NCBI RefSeq assembly: GCF_002160135.1 | Contig: NZ_NFJZ01000016.1 | Coordinates: forward strand, 1 to 55,865 | Source: Lachnoclostridium sp. An196 | GTDB lineage: Bacteria > Bacillota > Clostridia > Lachnospirales > Lachnospiraceae | DNA: 55,865 nt | Reading direction: 5' to 3' | Shown: positions 25,725 to 33,588 of the stretch, one piece after another | Numbering within the stretch: the first letter of the stretch is position 1 | Layout: every line of letters starts with the position of its first letter | Position numbers and translations under genes: made by a program | The notes under the pieces: generated by a model | What the model was told of the DNA's origin: nothing | The model's database searches: none | The model's input: the letters and a program-made list of their open reading frames with translations, nothing else

Positions 25725-28343
25725 ATGGCAAGAAAGGAAGAGAGCAGGGCAGAGGAGCCCATGAGCGCGGTGGAACTGCTTCAGCAGAAGATCGAGGCCA
25801 TGAAAGAAGCACAGAAGGTGTTTGCCACCTTCACTCAGGAGCAGGTAGACAGGATCTTTTTCGAGGCGGCGATGGCAGCCAACAAACAGCGTATTCCGCT
25901 GGCAAAGATGGCGTGCGAGGAGACCGGTATGGGCGTAGTCGAAGACAAGGTGATCAAGAATCATTACGCGGCAGAGTATATGTACAACTCCTATAAAAAT
26001 GTGAAGACCTGCGGCGTGATCGAGGAAGACACTTCCTACGGCATCAAAAAGATCGCGGAACCCATGGGACTGGTTGGAGCGGTGATCCCGACCACGAATC
26101 CTACTTCCACGGCGATCTTCAAATGCCTGATCTGCCTGAAGACCAGGAACGCGATCCTGATCAGCCCCCATCCTCGCGCAAAGAAATGTACGATCGAAGC
26201 GGCAAAGGTTGTACTGGACGCCGCGGTGAAAGCCGGAGCGCCGGAAGGCGTTATCGGATGGATCGAGGAGCCTACGCTGGAGCTTTCCAATATGCTGATG
26301 AAGTCGGCGGATGTGATCCTCGCCACAGGAGGTCCCGGCATGGTCAAGGCGGCATATTCTTCGGGAAAACCCGCCATCGGCGTGGGTCCGGGCAATACGC
26401 CGGTTATCATGGACAGCAGCTGCGATATCCAGACGGCTGTGTATTCCGTGATTCATTCCAAGACATTTGACAATGGCATGATCTGTGCGTCTGAGCAGTC
26501 TGTGACCGCCCTGGCGGACATTTACGATGAGGTCAAGGCAGAGTTTGTGAAGCGCGGCTGTCATGTGCTCAGTCCGGAGGAGCTGGATAAGATGCGCAAA
26601 ATACTTCTGACGGAAGCAGGCACGGTAAACGCGAAGATCGTAGGACAGAAAGCGGCCACGATCGCGGAGCTGGCAGGCTTCCAGGTGCCGCCGGAGACAA
26701 AGATTCTGATCGGCGAGGTGACGTCGGTGGATATCTCCGAGCCGTTCGCTCATGAGAAACTTTCTCCGGTACTGGCACTTTATAAAGCGCCTGATTTTGA
26801 GACGGCGCTGGATATGTCCGAGCAGCTGATCGCGGACGGAGGATACGGACATACTTCGTCGCTCTATATCCATCCGTCCCAGACCGGGAAGATGGCAATG
26901 CATGCGGCGCGCATGAAGACCTGCCGTATTCTGGTAAATACACCTTCGTCCCACGGCGGAATCGGAGATCTGTACAATTTCAAGCTGCCCCCGTCGCTGA
27001 CTCTGGGCTGCGGTTCCTATGGCGGCAATTCGATCTCCGAGAACGTAAATGTGAAGCATCTGATCAATATCAAGACCGTTGCCGAAAGGAGAGAAAATAT
27101 GCTCTGGTTCAAGACCCCGCCGAAGGTTTATTTCAAAAAGGGCTGCCTTCCGGTGGCGCTGGACGAGCTGAAAACATACTACAACAAAAAGAAAGCGTTT
27201 ATCGTGACGGACGGTTTCCTGTTCGGCAGCGGTATGACGAAGCCGATCACGGACAAGCTGGACGAGATGGGCATTACATATGCGTGTTTCCATGAGGTCG
27301 CTCCGGATCCGACCCTGCAGACGGCACAGAAGGGCGTGGAGCAGCTCCGAGCCTTCGAGCCGGATGTGATCATCGCCCTGGGCGGCGGTTCCGCCATGGA
27401 CGCTGGCAAGATCATGTGGCTCATGTATGAGCATCCGGAATGCAGGTTCGAAGATCTGGCCATGGATTTCATGGATATCCGCAAGAGAGTCTATGTATTC
27501 CCGAAGATGGGCGAGAAGGCCATGTTTGTGGCGGTGCCCACTTCCTCCGGTACCGGTTCCGAGGTGACGCCGTTCGCGATCATCACCGATGCGGAGACTG
27601 GAACCAAGTGGCCTATCGCGGATTATGAGCTGCTTCCGAATATGGCGATTATTGATACAGATTTCATGATGACGCAGCCGAAGGGCCTGACCAGCGCCTC
27701 CGGTATCGACGCGCTGACCCATGCGCTGGAGGCGTATGTGTCGATCATGGCGACGGACTTCACCGACGGACTGGCACTGATGGCGACGAAAAATATCTTT
27801 ACCTATCTGCCGCGCGCATACGAGAAGGGCGCGGGCGATCCGATCGCCAGAGAGAAGATGGCCAATGCGTCCACGATGGCAGGTATGGCGTTTGCCAACG
27901 CGTTCCTGGGCGTCTGCCATTCCATGGCGCACAAACTGGGCGCTTACCATCATCTGCCCCACGGAGTGGCAAACGCGCTGCTGATCGAACTGGTGATGCG
28001 CTACAACGCGGGTCCGGCTCCGGTAAAGATGGGTACGTTCTCCCAGTATCCGTATCCGCACGCGAAGGAGAGATACTGCGAAGTGGCGAGATTCGTCGGT
28101 ATTCCGGGCAAAGACGATGATGAAGTATTTGAAAACTTTATCAAGGCGATAGCGGAACTGAAAGAGAAGGTCGGCATCAAGAGAACGATCAAAGATTACG
28201 GCGTCAAGGAAGAAGATTTCCTGGCAACGCTGGATGAGATGGTGGAGAACGCTTTCAATGACCAGTGTACCGGCGCCAACCCAAGATATCCGCTGATGTC
28301 CGAGATCAAAGAGATCTATCTGAAAGCATATTACGAGGGATAA
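25725..28343 (+). CDS. adhE: Bifunctional acetaldehyde-CoA/alcohol dehydrogenase
   Basis: An 872-residue two-domain enzyme that reduces acetyl-CoA to acetaldehyde and then ethanol with two NADH. The N-terminal aldehyde dehydrogenase has TFDNGMICASEQS with the catalytic Cys. The C-terminal iron alcohol dehydrogenase has ALGGGSAMDAGK, PTSSGTGSEVTPF and metal-ligand histidines in GIDALTHALEAY and CHSMAHKLGAYHHLPHG. Such enzymes assemble into spirosomes. The ribosome site AAAGGAGG is optimal. It lies in the middle of the cotJC element, with its own control region and terminator, so it is not part of the trk transcript by necessity. Confidence 0.97.
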   Translation: MARKEESRAEEPMSAVELLQQKIEAMKEAQKVFATFTQEQVDRIFFEAAMAANKQRIPLAKMACEETGMGVVEDKVIKNHYAAEYMYNSYKNVKTCGVIEEDTSYGIKKIAEPMGLVGAVIPTTNPTSTAIFKCLICLKTRNAILISPHPRAKKCTIEAAKVVLDAAVKAGAPEGVIGWIEEPTLELSNMLMKSADVILATGGPGMVKAAYSSGKPAIGVGPGNTPVIMDSSCDIQTAVYSVIHSKTFDNGMICASEQSVTALADIYDEVKAEFVKRGCHVLSPEELDKMRKILLTEAGTVNAKIVGQKAATIAELAGFQVPPETKILIGEVTSVDISEPFAHEKLSPVLALYKAPDFETALDMSEQLIADGGYGHTSSLYIHPSQTGKMAMHAARMKTCRILVNTPSSHGGIGDLYNFKLPPSLTLGCGSYGGNSISENVNVKHLINIKTVAERRENMLWFKTPPKVYFKKGCLPVALDELKTYYNKKKAFIVTDGFLFGSGMTKPITDKLDEMGITYACFHEVAPDPTLQTAQKGVEQLRAFEPDVIIALGGGSAMDAGKIMWLMYEHPECRFEDLAMDFMDIRKRVYVFPKMGEKAMFVAVPTSSGTGSEVTPFAIITDAETGTKWPIADYELLPNMAIIDTDFMMTQPKGLTSASGIDALTHALEAYVSIMATDFTDGLALMATKNIFTYLPRAYEKGAGDPIAREKMANASTMAGMAFANAFLGVCHSMAHKLGAYHHLPHGVANALLIELVMRYNAGPAPVKMGTFSQYPYPHAKERYCEVARFVGIPGKDDDEVFENFIKAIAELKEKVGIKRTIKDYGVKEEDFLATLDEMVENAFNDQCTGANPRYPLMSEIKEIYLKAYYEG

Positions 28344-28363
28344 CGTCCTTTCTGTAAAAGACT

Positions 28364-28404
28364 GCGGCGCGCAGGCGGGTACCGTCTGCGGCGCCGCATT
28401 TTTG
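28364..28404 (+). terminator. Intrinsic terminator after adhE
   Basis: A GC-rich hairpin running from GCGGCGC at 28364 to GCGCCGC at 28397 around a short GTA-containing loop, followed by ATTTTTG. Confidence 0.85.
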
Positions 28405-28473
28405 TGTGCCCGGCGGGATCATGGAGGCAGGAGTCTGTCCGGAAACTGGTGTCAGATGCCGGGGATTCTTAAA

Positions 28474-28502
28474 TTGACAGAAGCTGCCGCGTATAGTATA
28501 CT
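28474..28502 (+). promoter_or_regulatory. Sigma-A promoter with overlapping operator-like repeat
   Basis: TTGACA (28474-28479), a 17-base spacer and TATACT (28497-28502) make a strong promoter. AGTATACTAACTGTACT, an imperfect palindrome, overlaps the -10 (28496-28512) and is well placed for autorepression by the GntR protein encoded next. Confidence 0.75.
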
Positions 28503-28545
28503 AACTGTACTAGGACGATTAATACAGTAGAACGGAGGAATAGAT

Positions 28546-28917
28546 ATGATCCTCATAGATTATTCGGACCGGAGGCCGATCTATGAGCAGGTGACGGAAA
28601 AGATCGCGGAGCTGATCATCCGGGGCGTACTGCCGCCGGAGAGCCAGCTGCCTTCCGTGCGCAGTCTGGCCATGGATCTGTCTATCAATCCCAACACGAT
28701 CCAGAGAGCGTATCAGGAACTGGAACGGAAGGGTTACACCTATTCGGTCCCGGGAAAGGGGAGCTTTGTCTCGCAGAAGACAGAATATCTGGAAGAGCAG
28801 AGGGAGAATATCCTGGAAGAACAGCGGAGGCTTGCAGAAAAGGCCATGTGTCTGGGGATGGATCCGCGGCTTCTGAAAGAAGTGATCGATCAGTGTGAAG
28901 GAGGGGAGAAGGCATGA
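28546..28917 (+). CDS. GntR-family (YtrA-type) transcriptional repressor
   Basis: A 123-residue regulator with an N-terminal winged helix (RRPIYEQVTEKIAELIIRG, PSVRSLAMDLSINPNTIQRA, KGYTYSVPGKGSFVS) and only a short helical tail, the YtrA subclass. YtrA proteins typically repress a linked ABC transporter; here the ATPase gene overlaps its stop codon by 4 bases and the permease follows. The predicted operator overlaps its own promoter. The inducing signal cannot be inferred, though YtrA-type systems often respond to cell-wall-active compounds. Confidence 0.9.
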   Translation: MILIDYSDRRPIYEQVTEKIAELIIRGVLPPESQLPSVRSLAMDLSINPNTIQRAYQELERKGYTYSVPGKGSFVSQKTEYLEEQRENILEEQRRLAEKAMCLGMDPRLLKEVIDQCEGGEKA

Positions 28918-29816
28918 TTGAGACGACCGGGCTGGCCAAATCTTTCGGAGAGATTCTGGCAGTCAACCACATCACCACAAAGATCCGGGACGGGGCAGTC
29001 TTCGGCCTGGTGGGGACGAATGGAGCCGGAAAGAGCACGTTTCTTCGGCTTTTGTCGGGGGTGCTGCGCCCGGATGAAGGGACGGTCCTTGTGGACGGGG
29101 AGCCGGTGTACGAGAGGCCGCGGACGAAGAGCCGCATGTTCTATATATCGGATGAACAGTATTTTCTCCCGGGTGCCACGCCGCTGGAGACGGCGTCCCA
29201 CTACCAGCTGTTCTATCCGGATTTTCAGATGGAACGCTGCCGGAAGCTGTTTGAGAGCTTCGGGCTGGATGAAAAGAGAAAGACCGGCACCTTTTCCAAA
29301 GGGATGAAGAAACAGGTGTCCATCATCTGCGGGATCTGCTCCGGGGCTTCCTACCTTCTGTGCGACGAGGCGTTCGACGGTCTGGATCCGGTCATGCGCC
29401 AGGCGACAAAAAGCCTTTTCGCGGGCGAGATGGAAGAGCGGAATTTTACCCCGGTCATCGCTTCCCATAATCTTCGGGAACTGGAAGATATCTGTGAGGA
29501 TGTGGGACTTCTCCATGCGGGCGGCATTCTGCTGTCCGGCGAACTGGAAAACATGAAACTGAATATACACAAAGTGCAGTTTGTGCTGAAAGAAGAGGTC
29601 CCGACACAGGAACTTTTTGCGCCGCTGGAAATCCTTGCCGATGACCGCAGAGGGATGCTTCACACGGTGACGCTGAGGGGAGACCGTGAGACGGCGGAGG
29701 CGAAGATCCGCGCCGCGGAGCCGGTGTTTTATGAACTCCTGCCCCTGTCTTTGGAGGAGATCTTTATCAGTGAAACGGAGGTGGCGGGATATGACGTCCG
29801 GAAAATTATTTGTTAG
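28914..29816 (+). CDS. ABC transporter ATP-binding protein
   Basis: A 300-residue ATPase with Walker A GTNGAGKSTF (near residue 38), a variant signature FSKGMKKQVSIICGI in place of LSGGQ, and Walker B YLLCDEAFDGLD. The His of the H loop is in IASHNLRELE. The variant signature is common in YtrB/BcrA-like exporters. The ATPase starts inside the last codon of the GntR gene, and its 3' end overlaps the permease gene by 26 bases, so the three genes are translationally coupled. Substrate unknown. Confidence 0.92.
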   Translation: MIETTGLAKSFGEILAVNHITTKIRDGAVFGLVGTNGAGKSTFLRLLSGVLRPDEGTVLVDGEPVYERPRTKSRMFYISDEQYFLPGATPLETASHYQLFYPDFQMERCRKLFESFGLDEKRKTGTFSKGMKKQVSIICGICSGASYLLCDEAFDGLDPVMRQATKSLFAGEMEERNFTPVIASHNLRELEDICEDVGLLHAGGILLSGELENMKLNIHKVQFVLKEEVPTQELFAPLEILADDRRGMLHTVTLRGDRETAEAKIRAAEPVFYELLPLSLEEIFISETEVAGYDVRKIIC

Positions 29817-31836
29817 GATTCTGAAGACAGACTTTAAGCAGCGGGCGTGGAGTCTTCTGCTGGGACTTATCGTATTTTTTCTGTGCCTGCCTGCCGCATA
29901 CCTGCTGATGCTGGGAAGCCAGATAGGAACAGACCCGATCCGCGCCATGAGAACGGCGGAGGAGTTGTTACGCTCGAGTGGATCGCTGATGCTGCCTTTT
30001 GTTACGGTGGCGGCGGCATGTATCTGCGCGCCGGGAGGATTTGCCTATCTGCATAAAAGATCAGGTACGGACTATTATCACAGTCTGCCGGTTCGGAGAG
30101 AAACCCTGTTCGCCGCCAAATATGTGAACGGTATCCTGATCTATCTGCTTTCTTTCGGGATCAATCTGCTGCTTACGCTTCTGCTGGCCGCTGCCGGTGG
30201 CGGCGTGACCGGAGAGGTGCTGCGGGGCGCCGCGTGCATGTTTGCCGGTCATATGACGGCATATCTGATGCTGTATTCCATCGCGCTTGCGGCCACGTTC
30301 CTGACGGGGAATCTGCCGGTCAATATCCTGATGATCGGTTTCTTCTACTTATATGGTATTTTTGTACGGTTTCTGAGGGTATGCCTGATGGACTCCTTCC
30401 TGCGCACCTACGTGCATAGTTCATGGCTGGAAGATACGGGAACGATTCTGTCGCCGCTGTGCTTTTATACCGGTCTGACTGTATATGGAGAAGGATGGCC
30501 TGTGCATGTACTGACCGGTCTTCTGGTCGCCGCCGGGTTCAGCGCGCTCGCGCTGCTTTTGTACCGGGTACGTCCGTCGGAGGCTTCGGACCGGGCGCTG
30601 GCGTTTCCCTGGATGCGGCTGCCGTTCAAGTTTCTGGTGTGCGTCCCGGCGGGCCTGATGGGAGGCTGGTTCTTCTATTCCATGAGGATGAGCATGGGAT
30701 GGTACCTCTTTGGAACCGTGGTGCTCTGGCTGATCTCCAGTGTCTTTATGGAGATGGTGACGGCGCTTTCCTTTCGGCAGGGGTTTGCCCACTGGAAGAG
30801 TTCTGCCCTGTGTCTGGCAGTTTCCGGATTTGTACTGCTGGTATTCGTGCAGGACCTGACGGGATATGATGCTTATCTGCCCCGGAAAGATTCTCTGGCA
30901 CATATGGCGGTAAACGTAAGCATGCTGGACACAGAGCAGGACGCCTACAGCTGGGGAGAGGACGGGCTTCCGTATTATGAATCCATAAACTCTTACCGGA
31001 TGAACCATATGCGTCTGACGGATCTGGACGCGGCATATGATCTGGCGGCAGAGAGCATTCAGACTCTGGAGGCGGACGACAATGAGCAGCAGATGGATGG
31101 GAGTTGGATAACGGTTTGTTTTTCCACTAAAAGCGGGCGAAAAATCTATCGGCAGTATCCGCAATGCAATGAAGAACAGGTACGCCTTTTGGCCCAGGTG
31201 TATGATTCGGAAGAATACAAGGAGGGCAGTTTCTCCATATTGACGGACGAAGAACATCTGGAATACTACAAAGGAATCCATTACCGGGATTTCCTGGGGC
31301 AGGAATACGAACAGACACTGTCCGCCCAGGATATGGAAAGAGTCTATGAAGCGTTCACCGCAGACCTCAGGGACGCGTCTCTGGCCGACAGTTTTACGCA
31401 GGAGATCGGGACCTTAAGTTTCCGGATCGAGAGAGATTCCTGGTATGGCGACTATGACAGCACGCTGGGGTCTTATCCTGTGTATGCGGACTATGAACGT
31501 ACGCTGGCAGCTCTCGATGACTTGGGAATACAGACGGTGTGTGATCCGTCGACAGTGATAACAGTGGACGTGGACGATTATGACGACGAGTACAGCGGAC
31601 AGGTAACGACATACACCTATACAGATCCGGAAGAGATCCGCCAGATCTTTCCCTGCCTGAGAAGCAGGCGGGCAGACTGGTATTATGATACGGACTCGCT
31701 CTATGTCTACGGGGTCAGGGCAAGGGTGACACTTGCGGGGGCGCAGAATGAGTACGATTATCAAAACTATGATCTTGCCCTTTCGGAACTCCCGGATTTT
31801 CTCCGGGAGGATCTGGGGCTGGATCAGGCGCCGTAA
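29791..31836 (+). CDS. ABC transporter permease with large extracytoplasmic domain
   Basis: A 681-residue membrane protein. Residues ~1-370 hold about nine hydrophobic segments (WSLLLGLIVFFLCLPAAYLL; YLLSFGINLLLTLLLAAAGG; FLVCVPAGLMGGWFFYS). After a last helix near residue 355, the C-terminal ~320 residues are polar, Tyr/Asp-rich and probably outside the cell. The start at 29791 is chosen for GGAGGTGGCGGG and the MTSGKLFVRIL start; the frame is open back to 29686 within the ATPase gene. It stops only 20 bases before the right attachment core, making it the last gene of the element. Confidence 0.82.
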   Translation: MTSGKLFVRILKTDFKQRAWSLLLGLIVFFLCLPAAYLLMLGSQIGTDPIRAMRTAEELLRSSGSLMLPFVTVAAACICAPGGFAYLHKRSGTDYYHSLPVRRETLFAAKYVNGILIYLLSFGINLLLTLLLAAAGGGVTGEVLRGAACMFAGHMTAYLMLYSIALAATFLTGNLPVNILMIGFFYLYGIFVRFLRVCLMDSFLRTYVHSSWLEDTGTILSPLCFYTGLTVYGEGWPVHVLTGLLVAAGFSALALLLYRVRPSEASDRALAFPWMRLPFKFLVCVPAGLMGGWFFYSMRMSMGWYLFGTVVLWLISSVFMEMVTALSFRQGFAHWKSSALCLAVSGFVLLVFVQDLTGYDAYLPRKDSLAHMAVNVSMLDTEQDAYSWGEDGLPYYESINSYRMNHMRLTDLDAAYDLAAESIQTLEADDNEQQMDGSWITVCFSTKSGRKIYRQYPQCNEEQVRLLAQVYDSEEYKEGSFSILTDEEHLEYYKGIHYRDFLGQEYEQTLSAQDMERVYEAFTADLRDASLADSFTQEIGTLSFRIERDSWYGDYDSTLGSYPVYADYERTLAALDDLGIQTVCDPSTVITVDVDDYDDEYSGQVTTYTYTDPEEIRQIFPCLRSRRADWYYDTDSLYVYGVRARVTLAGAQNEYDYQNYDLALSELPDFLREDLGLDQAP

Positions 31837-31839
31837 ATC

Positions 31840-31880
31840 CTATCTTTTCGCAGTCGGGAGGTCCCGATGGGGAGCTGGGC
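31840..31880. repeat. attR of the cotJC intervening element
   Basis: The core GGAGGTCCCGA is at 31857-31867, with the central GG at 31860-31861. To the left is the element half: read on the minus strand it begins TCCCGACTGC then GAAAAGATAG, nearly identical to the element half of attL. To the right is cotJC coding sequence. Confidence 0.88.
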
Positions 31881-32381
31881 GCCAGCATGCGTTATTTGTC
31901 CCAGCGGTTCGCCATGCCGTATAAGGAGTGCATGGCGGTGCTGACCGACATAGGTACTGAAGAACTGGCGCACCTGGAAATGGTCTGTACCATCGTCCAT
32001 CAGCTGACACGGGGGATGAGCATGGAAGAACTGAAAGAATCCGGTATTGACGCCTACTATGTGGATCATACCGCCGGTATCTGGCCCCAGGCTGCGTCGG
32101 GGGAGCCGTTCTCCTCGTCTACGTTCCAGTCTACGGGAGATCCGATCACCGACCTCACGGAAGACCTCGCTGCGGAACAGAAAGCTCGGACGACATACGA
32201 CAACCTGATCCGTCTGGTGAAAGATCCGGAGGTCCTGGATCCGCTGCGGTTCCTGCGGGCGCGGGAGATCGTGCATTTCCAGAGATTCGGTGAAGCCCTG
32301 AGACTGGTGCAGGATAAACTGGATTCCAGAAATTTCTATATCATGAACCCGGCGTTCGATACGGGTACCACAAAATCATAA
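31857..32381 (+). pseudogene. cotJC: cotJC, 3' part (separated from its start by the element)
   Basis: From the core onward the frame encodes the rest of a CotJC Mn-catalase-like coat protein: GELGASMRYLSQRFAMPYKE, LTDIGTEELAHLEMV with metal-ligand Glu and His, DLAAEQKARTTYDNL, and RFLRAREIVHFQRF. It ends naturally at 32381 and is followed by a terminator. It has no start of its own with a ribosome site; the first Met is at 31887. It continues the frame of 21191-21288 exactly. Family length and sequence are normal after joining, so the gene appears preserved and restorable. Confidence 0.93.
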
Positions 32382-32385
32382 AAGA

Positions 32386-32431
32386 AAAACGCTGCTCCAT
32401 CTGCCGGGTACGGGAGAGGAGCAGCGTTTTT
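32386..32431 (+). terminator. Intrinsic terminator of cotJC
   Basis: AAAACGCTGCTCC pairs with GGAGCAGCGTTTT around a loop of 19 bases. A near-identical copy occurs at 33541-33586. Confidence 0.85.
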
Positions 32432-32594
32432 ATCTTTACTGGAAAATGGAGTCCATACAAATCCCTGTGAAACATTGAATTCCTGCGGATGATATGATAA
32501 TCTTTAGATGTTGGGAGGAAGCCGCCATATAAACGTGCAGGCGTGTCTTCCAGGCTCGCTGCCTGCGGGAATAAAATGATTTCGGAGGTGTGGT

Positions 32595-33203
32595 ATGGCG
32601 CTTGAGAATAAATTAGGACTCACAAGTTCAGCGGATCTTGCCCGTGAGGAAGAGCGTATCAGCAAGAAAAAGGCTGCGGAACTCTTTGGAGACGGTGTGC
32701 TTGATAAGCTGGAACCCGGGAAATTTTCCTCGCTCCAGGCCATACACAAATACCTTTTTGAGGAGATTTACGACTTTGCCGGAAAAATCAGAACGGTAAA
32801 TCTCGCGAAGGGTAATTTCCGTTTTGCGCCTTTAATGTATCTTGAAACAGCACTTGGAAATATTGATAAGATGCCGCAGTCCACATTTGATGAAATTGTT
32901 GAGAAATATGTAGAAATGAATATTGCCCATCCATTTCGGGAGGGAAACGGGCGAAGCATGCGTATCTGGCTGGATCTGATGTTTAAAGCTGAGCTTTATA
33001 AGGTCGTTGACTGGAGCAAGGTTGATAAAGAAGATTACCTGCTCGCCATGGAACGCAGCCCGATTAAGGACATCGAAATAAAATATCTGTTAAAGAATGC
33101 CCTGACGGATGATATTAACAGCCGCGAGGTTTATATGAAAGGCATCGACCACAGCTATTATTACGAAGGTTATACGACGTTTAAGACGGAGGAATTGTTG
33201 TGA
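32595..33203 (+). CDS. Fic-domain protein (putative AMPylating toxin-like enzyme)
   Basis: A 202-residue protein with the full Fic motif HPFREGNGRSMR (near residue 115) and the upstream flap region GNFRFAPLMYLE. Fic enzymes transfer AMP or other nucleotide groups to target proteins. The catalytic His and the anion-binding loop are intact, so it could be active. I see no clear inhibitory helix (S/T-x-x-x-E-G/N) at either end and no VbhA-like antitoxin gene. GGAGGTG precedes the ATG. The next frame overlaps its stop. It lies between cotJC's end and a damaged duplicate of that end, in an apparent inserted island. Confidence 0.88.
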   Translation: MALENKLGLTSSADLAREEERISKKKAAELFGDGVLDKLEPGKFSSLQAIHKYLFEEIYDFAGKIRTVNLAKGNFRFAPLMYLETALGNIDKMPQSTFDEIVEKYVEMNIAHPFREGNGRSMRIWLDLMFKAELYKVVDWSKVDKEDYLLAMERSPIKDIEIKYLLKNALTDDINSREVYMKGIDHSYYYEGYTTFKTEELL

Positions 33204-33469
33204 ATTTAACAGAAATGTCTTCTGACGGAAAAGTGGCATATTTGATAAAGCCGATACTAAAAGTGCTGCAGGAAGCAGGTGGCCAGCTGGAACGTTCGGA
33301 AATCAAAGAGCGAATTGCCGATTTGGATGATCAAATAGCGGAATTTTCTGAAATAGTTAAAATCTCAAAGAAAACAGGCAAGACATATAAAGAGTTCAAT
33401 TTTAAGTTTAATTTTGCTATTAAAGATTTGCTCTTTAATAAATGGTCTGTACCATTGTCCATCAGCTGA
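33200..33469 (+). pseudogene. Truncated Mrr-N-like winged-helix gene
   Basis: It starts at a GTG overlapping the fic stop. About 80 codons (MSSDGKVAYLIKPILKVLQE, LERSEIKERIADLD, FNFKFNFAIKDLLF) resemble the N-terminal winged-helix domain found in Mrr-type restriction proteins. At 33440 the sequence switches into a copy of the cotJC 3' region, giving a foreign tail and a stop at 33469. The rest of the protein is missing. It may have been an antitoxin-like or restriction partner of the Fic gene, but that is only positional inference. Confidence 0.6.
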
Positions 33470-33588
33470 CACGGGGGACGAGTATGGAAGAACTGAAAGA
33501 CCCCGGTGTTCGATACGGGCACCACAAAATCATAAAAGACAAAACGCTGCTCCATCTGCCGGGTACGGGAGAGGAGCAGCGTTTTTAG
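33440..33588 (+). repeat. Internally deleted duplicate of the cotJC 3' end and terminator
   Basis: 33440-33500 matches 31978-32038 with few changes (TGGTCTGTACCA, CATCAGCTGACACGGGGGA, ATGGAAGAACTGAAAGA). It then jumps to a copy of 32349-32431 (GTTCGATACGGG, ACCACAAAATCATAAAAGA, and the hairpin). About 300 bp of the original are absent. The retained terminator now lies at the end of nnrE. The two copies bracket the Fic/Mrr-N segment. Confidence 0.9.
33541..33586. terminator. Terminator copy shared with nnrE
   Basis: AAAACGCTGCTCC pairs with GGAGCAGCGTTTT, as at 32386. The minus-strand nnrE stop codon lies at its edge, so the hairpin can end transcription from both sides. Confidence 0.8.

Larger units (their letters stand above)
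21281..31859. mobile_element. 10.58-kb intervening element inserted in cotJC (skin-like)
   Basis: The interval between the two central GG dinucleotides measures 10,579 bp and splits cotJC at codon 31. The ends carry direct copies of GGAGGTCCCGA. Fusing the outer flanks rebuilds cotJC in frame. Fusing the inner ends rebuilds a palindromic attP: arms TCCCGACTGC, then nine more matching bases after one mismatch, around GG. Cargo is the recombinase, trkA, trkH, adhE, a GntR regulator and a two-gene ABC transporter. No phage structural, replication or conjugation gene was recognised, nor a clear directionality factor. Whether excision is developmental, as for skin in sigK, is inference. Confidence 0.88.

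Noticed and set aside
25707-28061. 784-codon minus-strand open frame opposite adhE
   Set aside because: It is a long antisense shadow of adhE; its composition is Arg/His-rich and it shows no family motif.
28890-29948. Minus-strand open frame opposite the ABC ATPase gene
   Set aside because: It is a shadow of three well-supported overlapping plus-strand genes.
21281-31859. The element as a prophage or integrative conjugative element
   Set aside because: Apart from the recombinase I recognise no phage or conjugation gene; it is described as an intervening element only.
21278-31867. The shared GGAGGTCCCGA as a chance repeat
   Set aside because: It lies at the exact frame-preserving break of one gene, next to a recombinase, and the inner ends form a 19/20 palindrome; chance is not a reasonable explanation.
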